Source: Streptomyces sp. NBC_00414 (GTDB taxonomy: Bacteria; Actinomycetota; Actinomycetes; Streptomycetales; Streptomycetaceae). From it: DNA of 64,000 bases. The translations under genes were made by a program, and so were the position numbers. Positions within the stretch are counted from its first letter, which is position 1. Each line of letters opens with the position of its first letter. The stretch spans positions 1,426,001 to 1,490,000 of the forward strand of contig NZ_CP107935.1 of assembly GCF_036038375.1 (NCBI RefSeq), read 5' to 3'. Below, in pieces: positions 25,866 to 34,511 of the stretch. The notes below the pieces were generated by a model. That model worked only from the letters and a program-made list of their open reading frames with translations. It did no database searches and was not told the origin of the DNA.

Positions 25866-27482
25866 CTAGTCGCTCTCTTCAGTGCGGTGCTCTGTGGGCT
25901 CAGCGCCCGAGGTCGGCTCACGGTCGGCGATCGGCTCGCGCCCCGCTGTGGCGAAGGCGGCCAGGCCTGTGAAGGACGCGTCCGGCGGCACCGCGTGCGA
26001 GGCGGTGGAGCCGGACTCGTCTTCCCGTACGGCCGACTTGGGCCGCTCGGACTCGGCTCGCCTGCGGCGCCTGGGCAGACCGCCGGGCGTGGTGTCCCCG
26101 GTCTCCTCCGGCTCGGCCTGGTCCGGCGTCTCGGGCTCGGCGGCGGCCTCGGGGCCCGGCGCGGCCGGGACCTGGGCGGCCGGAGCCGGGGCCGTGGCCA
26201 CGGCGGGCAGCTGGCTGAAGTACTTGTGAGGTACCACGATGACCACCGACGTGCCGAGCCACGGCGAGTCCGCGAACGTGACCCTGATGCCGTACCGGCG
26301 GGCCAGCACTCCCACCACCCGCAGACCGAGGTGCGCGTCCTCGGACACGCCGCCGATACCGGGGCCGGGGGCCGCGCCCTCAAGCGCCTGGAGTGCCTCT
26401 TGCTTCTTCTCCTCGTTCAGGCCCTTGCCGGAGTCCTGGATCTCGACGCCGACGCCGTTCGGAACCTCCTTGCCCGAGACGATCACGGGCTCGGTGGGCG
26501 GCGAGTAGCGTGCCGCGTTGTCCAGCAGGTGCGCGAAGATCAGCGTGAGGTGGTCCACCAGACCGCCGTCGACGCCGAGTTCGGGCAGGTGCTGCACCTG
26601 GACACGGTCGAAGTCCCTGATCCGGCCGATGCCGCCGCGCACCACGCTGAGCAGGCGCTGCGGCTCCTGCCACTGCCGGCCGGGACGGTCGGTGCCGCCG
26701 AGCACGCCGATGCTCGCGGCCAGGGAGTCGGCGGGTCCGAGCTCCTGGTCCAGCTCCATCAGCCCCTGGGCGACGGAGGGCAGTCTGCCGTGCTCGCCCT
26801 GCATCTCGTGCAGACGGCCGCGCAGCTTGCTGGTCAGTACGTGGATACGGCTGCCGATGCTGATGACGGCCTGCTCGGCGGAGGTGGAGCGGTCGAGCTC
26901 CTGCTCCACGCCCATGAGGGCGGTCCTGAGCGCCTTGCGCAGCGCGGTCTGCAGGTCGGCCCCGACCTCGGCGCCCTGGCCGACGGAGGGCAGCAGGTCG
27001 TCGATGGAGTCACCGGCCCGGAGCCGCTCCAGGGTGTCGGGCAGCTGGGTGTCGGCGAGCAGGGCGACCGCGGCGAGCTGTCGGTCCAGCTGTTCCTGCC
27101 AGGCCGCGTTCTGCTCGGCGATCCGCGCCTCGTAGGCCTTGGCCTGCTCGGCGAGCTGCGTGTCGTGGGCGGCGCGCTCGGCGGCGTGCTTCCGTTCGAG
27201 GCCGGCCACGTGCTGCTGCCACTGCTGGGAGTGTTCGGCCTGGGCGTTTCTGAACTCACCGGCGCTGCTGCGCAGTTGACGCTGGGAGCGGATCAGGAGT
27301 CGTACGACGGCGGCGCTCGCGGCCGTGACGACGACTCCGGAGACGATCGCGGGTATTCGGACCTGATCGGAGCCGACGACCGCGGCGACCACGGTGCCGG
27401 CCCCTAAGGCCAGTGGCAGCAGCCACCAGCTGTACCAGGGGACCGGTGCCCGCGCCGCCGGTGGCGGAGTGGCAAGTTCCAT
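25866..27482 (-). CDS. cvnA: Conservon sensor-kinase-like protein CvnA
   Basis: A 538-residue membrane protein. Two hydrophobic segments (about 18-38 and 45-65) are followed by a long charged coiled coil (about 70-145, heptads rich in Glu, Gln and Ala). A HATPase domain then shows the N box HLLDNAARYSPP, the G1 box DSGKGL and LGLRVVGVLARRYG. The tail from about 440 is Ala/Pro/Glu-rich and disordered. No phospho-acceptor His box is clear, as is usual for CvnA. GAAGG stands 6 nt before the ATG at 27482 but directly touches the ATG at 27488, so the shorter start is preferred. It is the first gene of the five-gene operon. Confidence 0.9.
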   Translation of the reverse strand: MELATPPPAARAPVPWYSWWLLPLALGAGTVVAAVVGSDQVRIPAIVSGVVVTAASAAVVRLLIRSQRQLRSSAGEFRNAQAEHSQQWQQHVAGLERKHAAERAAHDTQLAEQAKAYEARIAEQNAAWQEQLDRQLAAVALLADTQLPDTLERLRAGDSIDDLLPSVGQGAEVGADLQTALRKALRTALMGVEQELDRSTSAEQAVISIGSRIHVLTSKLRGRLHEMQGEHGRLPSVAQGLMELDQELGPADSLAASIGVLGGTDRPGRQWQEPQRLLSVVRGGIGRIRDFDRVQVQHLPELGVDGGLVDHLTLIFAHLLDNAARYSPPTEPVIVSGKEVPNGVGVEIQDSGKGLNEEKKQEALQALEGAAPGPGIGGVSEDAHLGLRVVGVLARRYGIRVTFADSPWLGTSVVIVVPHKYFSQLPAVATAPAPAAQVPAAPGPEAAAEPETPDQAEPEETGDTTPGGLPRRRRRAESERPKSAVREDESGSTASHAVPPDASFTGLAAFATAGREPIADREPTSGAEPTEHRTEESD

Positions 27483-27807
27483 CTGCATCCTTCAAAGCAA
27501 CACGATCGAACAGGGGGGAGAAGCTCGGGGGGGAGCACTCGTCACGAGGTGGTCGACCCCGTGACAGACATGCGTGGACAACGAGTGACAAACGATCGCT
27601 GTCGCGTCAACTCGCCGCACCTCAGGGAACCTTATCGGGTTTGATCTCCGGAGATTCACCCTCCCCGGCCCACCGCTGTGAAGCTTTCGTTACGCTCCCA
27701 CCAGGGCTTATGAGTCGACAAATCCCTTAACACGGCACCATGATCGAACACGGGTGGGGTCAAATAGGTGCATACACCATGGACTACGCGGGCCGCACGG
27801 CTCACAC
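27483..27807. promoter_or_regulatory. Upstream region of the conservon operon
   Basis: This stretch of about 325 bp lies between the conservon start and the end of the CCR gene's terminator. It is less GC-rich than the genes around 27540-27780 and must hold the conservon promoter. I see no convincing operator and no gene in it. Confidence 0.35.
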
Positions 27808-27843
27808 GCCGCAGGCCCCGTCGTAGGTGACGGGGCCTGCGGC
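27808..27843. terminator. 15-bp stem terminator after the CCR operon
   Basis: A perfect 15-bp inverted repeat (arms 27808-27822 and 27829-27843, GCCGCAGGCCCCGTC) with a 6-nt loop lies 33 bp beyond the CCR stop codon. It ends the lipid operon before the conservon promoter. Confidence 0.85.
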
Positions 27844-27875
27844 ACGGGCGTGTCCGGGTTGGCCCGGCGGTGCGG

Positions 27876-29180
27876 TCACACCGGGCGGGTGACCAGCTCC
27901 CTGCGTGCGGGGTCGGTGACACCCAGGCCGGGCGCCGGGGCGAGGGAGAGGACACCGACCTTGCCCAGGTGGGTGTTGCTCTGGACCAGCCTGGCCGCCT
28001 CCGCCGTGTCGGTGAGGGGGTAGGTCTCGGTGAGCGCGGGGGCCAGATGGCCGAGGTCGAGCAGCCGGTTCACGGCGGCCTGCTCGTGGAGGTTGGATCC
28101 ATGGCTGCCGATGACCCGCTTGAGACGCATCCACAGGTACCGGTTGTCGAACTCGTGCCGGTAGCCCGTGCTGGAGCCGCAGGTCACCACCGCGCCACCA
28201 CGGCGTACGACGAAGACGGAGACACCGAAGGTGGCCCGGCCCACGTGCTCGAAGACGATGTGCGGGTCCTCCCCCGTCGCGGCACGGATCAGCTTGCCGA
28301 GGCGTTTGCCGACGACGGAGGGGTCCGCCGGTGCCTCGCTGCCGGAGAGTCCGATCTCCTCCCGGTTGATGACCACGTGACAGCCGAGGCGCCGGGCGTA
28401 CTCGGCCTTGCGCTCACTGCTGACCACCCCCACGGCGATCCCGCCGCCGCCCCGGACGAGTTGGACCGCGTACGCGCCGAGGCCGCCGGCCGCTCCCCAG
28501 ATCAGGACCACGTCGCCCTGGGTCATCCGGGCACCCCGGTCACTGACGAGCATGCGGTACGCCGTGCCCGCGCACAGGGGGTTGGAGGCGGCCTCCTCCC
28601 AGGTCAAGTGCGCAGGTTTGGGCAGGAGTTGGCTGGCCCGTGCGACGGCGTAGTGGGCGAGGCCGCCGTAGTTGGTCTCGAAACCCCACGCCAGCATGCC
28701 GTTGCCCAGCATGCCGTCGGCGTGGGTCGCCGGGTCCTCCTCGTCCACGTACACCGGGCTCACCACGACCTGGTCGCCGATCTGCCATCTGCGCACGCCC
28801 GAACCGGCGCGGACGACGACCCCGGACGCGTCCGAGCCGATCACGTGGAACGGCCGGTCGTGCCGGGCCGCCCACCGGTCCTGGCGGCCGAAGTGCTTCA
28901 GGAAGGAGAAGGTCGGGATGGGCTCGAACATCGCCGACCAGACGGTGTTGTAGTTGATGCCGCTCGCCATGACGGCCACCAGCACCTCGTTCGGAGCCAG
29001 TTCGGGCATCGGTACGTCACCGAGGTGGATCGACTTGCGGACGTCCTTGTCGGCGACTCCGGCGAAGCTGTCCACGTCCTCCGCGCGCAGGTGTGCGGCG
29101 GTGAAGCGGCCGGGGGTCGGGAGGTGCTCCAGTTCCGTGCGGTCGGCTCCCGCGACGACGGCCTGCGCCAGCGCGTCCAT
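27876..29180 (-). CDS. ccr: Crotonyl-CoA carboxylase/reductase
   Basis: A 434-residue medium-chain dehydrogenase/reductase of the CCR family. The Rossmann motif is IWGAAGGLGAYAVQL. Residues known to hold CO2 in this family are present: Asn in INYNTVWSAMF, Phe-Glu in WGFETNYGGLA and His in TGYRHEFDNRYLWM, so it should carboxylate and not merely reduce. It converts an enoyl-CoA, CO2 and NADPH into an alkylmalonyl-CoA, such as ethylmalonyl-CoA from crotonyl-CoA. AAGGAGG precedes the ATG. It is the last gene of the operon and probably supplies the extender unit to the PKS; the chain length is not predictable here. Confidence 0.93.
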   Translation of the reverse strand: MDALAQAVVAGADRTELEHLPTPGRFTAAHLRAEDVDSFAGVADKDVRKSIHLGDVPMPELAPNEVLVAVMASGINYNTVWSAMFEPIPTFSFLKHFGRQDRWAARHDRPFHVIGSDASGVVVRAGSGVRRWQIGDQVVVSPVYVDEEDPATHADGMLGNGMLAWGFETNYGGLAHYAVARASQLLPKPAHLTWEEAASNPLCAGTAYRMLVSDRGARMTQGDVVLIWGAAGGLGAYAVQLVRGGGGIAVGVVSSERKAEYARRLGCHVVINREEIGLSGSEAPADPSVVGKRLGKLIRAATGEDPHIVFEHVGRATFGVSVFVVRRGGAVVTCGSSTGYRHEFDNRYLWMRLKRVIGSHGSNLHEQAAVNRLLDLGHLAPALTETYPLTDTAEAARLVQSNTHLGKVGVLSLAPAPGLGVTDPARRELVTRPV

Positions 29181-29241
29181 GGTGGTTCCTCCTTGAGGGG
29201 TCGGCTCGGGCCAGGGGGCTGAAGGCCGGGGCGGCGGGACG

Positions 29242-30234
29242 TCAGCTCAGGCCGAGGCCCGCCGCGAGCGTCGGCCAGGACGCCTTGAACTCCTGGCGCC
29301 AGTACGGCCAGGCGTGCGCTCCCCCGCTGTAGAAGTGCACCTGGGCCGGTATGCCCAGGGCGTCCAGCTGTTCGGTGAAACGGTGGGCCTGGGCCCAGAG
29401 CGTGCCTTCGAGCACCGCGCCTTCGAGGTCGCCGAAGTCCCCGCCCGCCAGGCCGCTGCCCTGGGAGACGTACAGTCCGGTGCCCTTGAGGGCGCGTGCC
29501 TGTGCGTAGGGGTTGTGCCGGGTCCAGTTGTCCCGGTGGAGCAGGAAGCTGCCCCAGAGGGTCAGGGGCAGCAACTGCTCCCGGGCGACGATGGCGTTGA
29601 GGACCGTCGGCATGCCGAGGGCCGTGGTGTCGAGGATCCCGCTGTACGAGGCGGCCGCGCCGAAGGTGCCGGGGTGGCGGGCGGCGAAGGCCAGGGCGCC
29701 GTAGCCGCCGGTGGACACCCCGGCGACGGCACGCTTCGTACCGGCCCGGAACCGCTGTTGCAGCAGGCCCATCAACTCGTGCACCTGGAAGGCCTCGTAG
29801 TCGGGTGCGCCGGCGCTTCCGTAGTTCCACCAGTCGGTCGGGATGCCGGTGGGCCCGGACGAGGGCATCACGGTGAGGACGTCCTGCCCGGCGAGGAAGT
29901 CGACGACGTCCGTCTCCCTGGTCCAGGACGTGTAGTCGTCGTGGGCGCCCTGGAGGAGATAGAGGACGGGCCAGGTGCGGTCCGCGTTCGCGGCGTACCC
30001 GGTCGGCAGGACGACGCGTACGGGCAGGGAGGCGCCGACGGCCGGGGAGGCGACCGTGAGGTCGACGGTCCGGGCGTCGAGCCACGTCTCGCGGACGACG
30101 GTGGCGCCCGCGGCGGCGGGTGCGGTGGCTTCCGCGGCGGGTGCGGCCGTGGTCGGCGGGGCGGTGAGCACGGCGCCTGTGCCGAGCAGGGCCGTCGTCA
30201 CCGCGAGAGCGGCACATCTGCGCTTACGGGTCAT
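29242..30234 (-). CDS. Secreted antigen-85/esterase-D-type hydrolase or acyltransferase
   Basis: A 330-residue secreted alpha/beta hydrolase. The signal peptide is at residues 1-31 (CAALAVTTALLGTGAVLTAP). The family is the putative esterase group that includes mycobacterial antigen 85 mycolyltransferases and esterase D. The nucleophile elbow is AVAGVSTGGYGALAF, the catalytic His is in SGGAHAWPYW near the C-terminus, and an acid lies between. It could transfer the PKS lipid to a sugar, or hydrolyse it, outside the membrane; the role is inferred from operon position. It starts 14 bp after the PKS stop codon and is followed by the CCR gene. Confidence 0.88.
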   Translation of the reverse strand: MTRKRRCAALAVTTALLGTGAVLTAPPTTAAPAAEATAPAAAGATVVRETWLDARTVDLTVASPAVGASLPVRVVLPTGYAANADRTWPVLYLLQGAHDDYTSWTRETDVVDFLAGQDVLTVMPSSGPTGIPTDWWNYGSAGAPDYEAFQVHELMGLLQQRFRAGTKRAVAGVSTGGYGALAFAARHPGTFGAAASYSGILDTTALGMPTVLNAIVAREQLLPLTLWGSFLLHRDNWTRHNPYAQARALKGTGLYVSQGSGLAGGDFGDLEGAVLEGTLWAQAHRFTEQLDALGIPAQVHFYSGGAHAWPYWRQEFKASWPTLAAGLGLS

Positions 30235-30248
30235 GGAGCCAAGTCCCT

Positions 30249-33200
30249 TCAGGAGTCCCGCAGATCGCGTGTCAGCAGCCGGGCCAGGTCGTCGACGACC
30301 GGTGGGTCGAGCAGCGACAGATGGTGGCCGGGCAGCGGGACGACGGTCAGGTCGGTGCAGTGCGCGTCCCAGCCGAGCGTCGGGTCGCCGCGCTCGTAGC
30401 GGGGGTCCCGCACGGTGTGCGGGGCGGGTTCGCTCGCGCGGTAGAGCAGGGTGCGGCCCAAGTACCCGCCGGGACGGTGCCGTTCACCGCTGCGCAGGTC
30501 CAGGTAGGACGTCCGCTGGTGTTCCAGGACGGCTTCCGGCAGCTCGACGGTGTCCCTCAGCACCTTGACGACCAGGTCGATCCGTCCGGCGTCGTCGAGC
30601 CCGGCGAGCTCGTCGTACGGCAGGTCCGGCGCCGTGCCGTAGGTGCGTTCCACGTACGCGGCGAAGTCACGGAAGCGGCGGAGGGCGAGATCGGCGGGGG
30701 TGAGGCGGGTGGGCAGGGGCAGTACGGAGTCGAGCAGGACCAGGGCGGCGACTCTGCCGTGCGGGGCGAGGAGGCCGGCCGCCTCCTGGGCGACCAGGCC
30801 GCCGTAGGACCAACCGCCGATCACCCAGGGTCCGTTGGGGCGGGCCTGGATGATCTGCCGGGCGAACTCGGCGGCGCGGCCTGGCACGTCGTCGGGGTCC
30901 GGCCGGCGGTCGAAGCCGTACACCGGGCGGGTGCCGTCCAGTCGGGTTGCCAACCGGGCGTAGACGGCGGCGGATCCGCCTGCGGCGTGGGCCAGGAAGA
31001 GGGGGGTGTGGGGGCCGGTGGCGGGGAAGGTGCGCAGAGCGGTCCCGCCCGGGTCGCACCCGCCGCTCACGGGTGTGGGTGGGTATGGGTGGGGGTGTGG
31101 GTGCAGTTGCGTCTGCGGGTGCGTTGTGGCTGCTCGCGCCGTTCCTCGCGCCTCTAGGGGGGCGATTGGCTGCGGGTGCGTTGTGGTTGCTCGCGCCGTT
31201 CCTCGCGCCCCTGGTGGGGCGACTGGTTGCGGGGTCGGCTCTGCGGCGTGGGGCAGCAGGTCGGCGATTCCTCGTAGCGTGCCGCGTCCGAGGAGTGTGG
31301 ACGGTTCCATGTCTACGTCGAACTCCCGTTGCACGACGGTCCGTATGCGCACGGCCGTGAGGGAGTCGAGGCCCAGTTCGGTCAACGGCACGTCGGGGTC
31401 CAGGTGTTCGGGCCCGTAGCCCATCACCCCGGCCACGCACCGCCGAAGCCGTTCGAGCGGGCCGGCAGCGGGCGCCGGCGACTCGGACCGGGGTGGTTCC
31501 TCGGGTGTCTTCTCCCCCGCCCAGAACCTGCGGTGCCGCCAGCGGGGTGGCGGGACGTCCGTGATGCGGCCCTCGGGGTGCAGCCCCTCCCTCGGCCGGG
31601 TCACCGGCACGCCGTGCACGAGCAGTGCGGCCAGCGAGGTGCGGAAGCTCATCGCGTCGTCGGTGCCGCGCCGCAGCGTGGGCACGACGAGCGCGTCCTC
31701 GGCTCCCGCGTCGCGCAGCGTCTCGCTGAGCGGATGCGACTGCGTGGCGTGCGGGGCGACTTCGACGAAGACCCGGTGTCCGTCCTCGGCCGCCGCGCGC
31801 ACCGCCTGGGCGAAGCGGACGGGGTTACGCAGGTTGGCGGCCCAGTACGCCGTGTCGCAGAGCCCATCTCCTCGGGGATCGTCGAGCGCTGTCGAGTAGC
31901 GACGACAGCGGGGCGAGGAGGGGCGGATGCGGCCCAGCTCCCACGCGAACTCGGGTAGCAGCGGATCGACTTCGGGTGAGTGGCCGGCCGCGGACACACC
32001 GAGCGAGCGCGCGAAGCCGCCGCCCTCGGTCACCCGGGCGACCAGGCCGGCTACGTCCTCGGCCGAACCCGTGACCACACTCTGGGCGGGCGAGGCGTGC
32101 ACGGCCACCCGCAGGGTCCTGAACTCCCGTGCGGACGAAGGGATCTCGGCGGCCGGGAGGTCCACCACCGCCATGGCTCCGCCGTTCAGGCGGGCCAGCA
32201 GCCGGGAGCGTACGGCGACGATGCGGGCGCCGGTGGCCTCGTCCAGTTCCCCGGACACGACGGCCGCCGCGATCTCGCCGAGCGAGTGACCGATGACGGC
32301 GGCGGGTTCGAGACCGTACGACCGCCACAGTTCCGCGAGGGCGACCTGCGTGCCGTACAGGACGGGCATGACGGTGGCGGGGGTGGACAGGTCGGCGTCG
32401 GGGTGGAGTCCGGCGCGCAGGGAGAGGCCCGCGTGCTCGCGCAGGAGCGGTTCAAGTCGGTCGACGGCCGCCTCGAACACGGCCTCCGTGGTGAGGAGTC
32501 GGCTGCCCATGCCCGGCCACTGGGACCCGTAGCCGGAGAAGACCCACACCACCGGTCCGGGCCCGTGCGGGGCTCCGTGGCCGGTGATCAGGTGGGGGGA
32601 CGGGGTGCCGTCGGCGAGGTGGGTGAGCGCGGTGGCGGTCTCCGTGCGGTCCCGGGTGACGAGGGCCGCACGATGCCGCCCGCGGCCGACGCGGCCCGCG
32701 AGGGTACGGGCGAGGTCGGAGTCGCGTACGCGCCGGCTGTCGGCGGTGTCGAGCCAGGCGGCCAGTTCGCCCGCGTAGTCGCGCACGCGCTCGGCGGTCG
32801 GCCCGTCGAGCAGGAGCAGCGCGGGACGCTCCGACCGCTCCGGCAGTTCCGTCCGCTCGGAGGCTTTGGACGCCAAAGGCCCGATGGTGGGGCGGTGTTC
32901 GGTGAGGACGGCGTGGGCGTTCGTGCCGCCGAAGCCGAAGGCGGAGACGCCCGCGGTGGCGGTGCCCGAGTAGCGGGGCCAGGGTTCGGGCGAGGTGACG
33001 ACACGCAGTCCGAGCGCGTCGAGGTCGGCGTGCGGGCCCGGACGCGTGAAGTGCAGCTGGCCGGGGATCTCCCCGTGGTGCAGGGCGAGCACGGTCTTGA
33101 CCAGGCCCGCGATACCGGCGGCGGCCTCCAGATGGCCGAGGTTGGTCTTGGCGGAACCGATCAGCAGGGGCTGGTCCGGGGTGCGGTCACGGCCGAGGAC

Positions 33201-34511
33201 CGCGCCGAGCGCGCTCGCCTCGATCGGGTCGCCGAGAGCGGTGCCCGTGCCGTGCGCCTCCACGTAGTCCACGGTCGCCGGATCGGTGTAAGCCTCGGCG
33301 AGGAGGGCGCGCTGGGCCTCGGCGTTGGGCGCCGTGAGCCCGTTGGAGCGGCCGTCGGAGTTGACGGCTGTCGCCCGGATCACCGCCAGGACGCGGTCGC
33401 CGTCGCGTTCTGCGTCCGCGAGCCGTTTCAGGACGACCACTCCGCAGCCCTCGCCGCGTACGATCCCGTCGGCCGCGATGTCGAAGGCCTTGCAGCGGCC
33501 GTCCGGTGCGAGGGCGCCCGCCCGCTGGAAGCCGAGCGTGACGGCGGGCGATAGAAGCAGGTTCGCTCCGGCGGCCAGGGCCGTTTCACTCTCGCCCGAC
33601 ATCAGACTGCGTACGGCGTGGTGCACCGCGACCAGCGACGACGAGCACGCCGTGTCCACGGACAGGCTGGGGCCGCGCAGGTCGAGCGCGTACGACAGGC
33701 GGCCCGCGGCGACGCTCAGGGCGGCGCCGGTGGCCGTCCAGGCGTCCACGGCACGGGGGTCGGCGGTGGTGAGGTGCGCGTACTCGTTGCCGCTGATGCC
33801 CACGAAGACACCGGTGCGGGTGCCCGCGAGCGCGGTGGCGGACAGGGCCGCGTGGTCGAGGGCCTCGCGGGTGACCTCCAGGAGCATGCGGTGCTGGGGG
33901 TCCATGGCGGTGGCCTCGTGCGCCGCGATTCCGAAGAACTCGGCGTCGAATCCGGCGACGGCGTCGAGCCCGCCGAGGAAGGCGCCGTGCCGGATCACGT
34001 CGTCCGGGAGCTGTCCCGGGTCCCGGACGAAGGGATCCCAGCGGCCGGCCGGGAGCGTGCCGACGGCGTCCCGGCCGCGGGTGAGCAGCCGCCAGTACGC
34101 GTCGGCGGAGGTGACACCGCCGGGGAAACGGCAGCCGACGCCCACTACGGCGACGGAGACCACGGGGGCGGGTACGGAGGAAGGGGCGGGGGCGGGAGCG
34201 AGGGCGGGAGCCGGTGACCCGGCACCCGCGTGCGGTGCGTTCGGTGCGTGTGCGGCCTCGGTCGCCGCCGGTTCGTCCTCGGTCAGCCGTTCCACCAGCG
34301 CGTCGATCGTCGGGGCGTCCCACAGCAGCGTGTCCGGCAGCCGCCGTCCCACCAGTTCGCTCAGCGCGGCCGTCAGGGCCAGCGCGTCCCGCGAGGTCAG
34401 CCCGGCCTCGGCCAGCGGACGGTCGTCGGGCAACTCGTCCGGCGGCAGCCCGTACCAGCCGTGCAGCCGTTCGGTGACCAGGCCGCGGACCGCCATGCGT
34501 GAGGCGCTCAT
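30249..34511 (-). CDS. Pks13-like type I polyketide synthase (ACP-KS-AT-ACP-TE)
   Basis: A 1,420-residue single-module PKS. Domains in order: N-terminal ACP (about 5-80, carrier Ser40 in GLTSRDAL), KS (about 117-540, nucleophile Cys289 in VDTACSSSL, with EAHGTGT and KTNLGH), AT (about 640-930, FSGYGSQWPGMG and GHSLGE), C-terminal ACP (ELGLDSLTAV) and thioesterase (nucleophile in GGWSYGGLV, His in LPGHHLSLL). There is no KR, DH or ER. The AT specificity position reads AAGH rather than the malonyl HAFH or methylmalonyl YASH. This is exactly the layout of mycobacterial Pks13, which condenses two fatty acyl chains. The linker between the second ACP and TE is low-complexity and contains a 19-residue tandem repeat. 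ATG overlaps the ligase stop by 4 bp. Confidence 0.93.
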   Translation of the reverse strand: MSASRMAVRGLVTERLHGWYGLPPDELPDDRPLAEAGLTSRDALALTAALSELVGRRLPDTLLWDAPTIDALVERLTEDEPAATEAAHAPNAPHAGAGSPAPALAPAPAPSSVPAPVVSVAVVGVGCRFPGGVTSADAYWRLLTRGRDAVGTLPAGRWDPFVRDPGQLPDDVIRHGAFLGGLDAVAGFDAEFFGIAAHEATAMDPQHRMLLEVTREALDHAALSATALAGTRTGVFVGISGNEYAHLTTADPRAVDAWTATGAALSVAAGRLSYALDLRGPSLSVDTACSSSLVAVHHAVRSLMSGESETALAAGANLLLSPAVTLGFQRAGALAPDGRCKAFDIAADGIVRGEGCGVVVLKRLADAERDGDRVLAVIRATAVNSDGRSNGLTAPNAEAQRALLAEAYTDPATVDYVEAHGTGTALGDPIEASALGAVLGRDRTPDQPLLIGSAKTNLGHLEAAAGIAGLVKTVLALHHGEIPGQLHFTRPGPHADLDALGLRVVTSPEPWPRYSGTATAGVSAFGFGGTNAHAVLTEHRPTIGPLASKASERTELPERSERPALLLLDGPTAERVRDYAGELAAWLDTADSRRVRDSDLARTLAGRVGRGRHRAALVTRDRTETATALTHLADGTPSPHLITGHGAPHGPGPVVWVFSGYGSQWPGMGSRLLTTEAVFEAAVDRLEPLLREHAGLSLRAGLHPDADLSTPATVMPVLYGTQVALAELWRSYGLEPAAVIGHSLGEIAAAVVSGELDEATGARIVAVRSRLLARLNGGAMAVVDLPAAEIPSSAREFRTLRVAVHASPAQSVVTGSAEDVAGLVARVTEGGGFARSLGVSAAGHSPEVDPLLPEFAWELGRIRPSSPRCRRYSTALDDPRGDGLCDTAYWAANLRNPVRFAQAVRAAAEDGHRVFVEVAPHATQSHPLSETLRDAGAEDALVVPTLRRGTDDAMSFRTSLAALLVHGVPVTRPREGLHPEGRITDVPPPRWRHRRFWAGEKTPEEPPRSESPAPAAGPLERLRRCVAGVMGYGPEHLDPDVPLTELGLDSLTAVRIRTVVQREFDVDMEPSTLLGRGTLRGIADLLPHAAEPTPQPVAPPGARGTARATTTHPQPIAPLEARGTARAATTHPQTQLHPHPHPYPPTPVSGGCDPGGTALRTFPATGPHTPLFLAHAAGGSAAVYARLATRLDGTRPVYGFDRRPDPDDVPGRAAEFARQIIQARPNGPWVIGGWSYGGLVAQEAAGLLAPHGRVAALVLLDSVLPLPTRLTPADLALRRFRDFAAYVERTYGTAPDLPYDELAGLDDAGRIDLVVKVLRDTVELPEAVLEHQRTSYLDLRSGERHRPGGYLGRTLLYRASEPAPHTVRDPRYERGDPTLGWDAHCTDLTVVPLPGHHLSLLDPPVVDDLARLLTRDLRDS
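31113..31226. repeat. Two tandem 57-bp copies of a dispersed repeat inside the PKS gene
   Basis: Units 31113-31169 and 31170-31226 are identical at 52 of 57 positions. Each begins CTGCGGGTGCGTTGTGG and contains CTCGCGCC. Because 57 is a multiple of three, they keep the frame and encode a 19-residue repeat (core ARGTARATTTHPQ) in the ACP-TE linker. Related copies lie at 43791 and 63614. Confidence 0.85.

Noticed and set aside
25887..27407. 506-codon plus-strand frame across the conservon sensor gene
   Set aside because: Composition is that of a reversed Ala/Glu-rich coding sequence. The minus strand encodes a clear CvnA in a conserved operon.
29242..30234. Calling the secreted esterase a true mycolyltransferase
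   Set aside because: The fold and catalytic residues fit the antigen 85 superfamily, but the same superfamily includes simple esterases, and trehalose-binding residues cannot be judged here.
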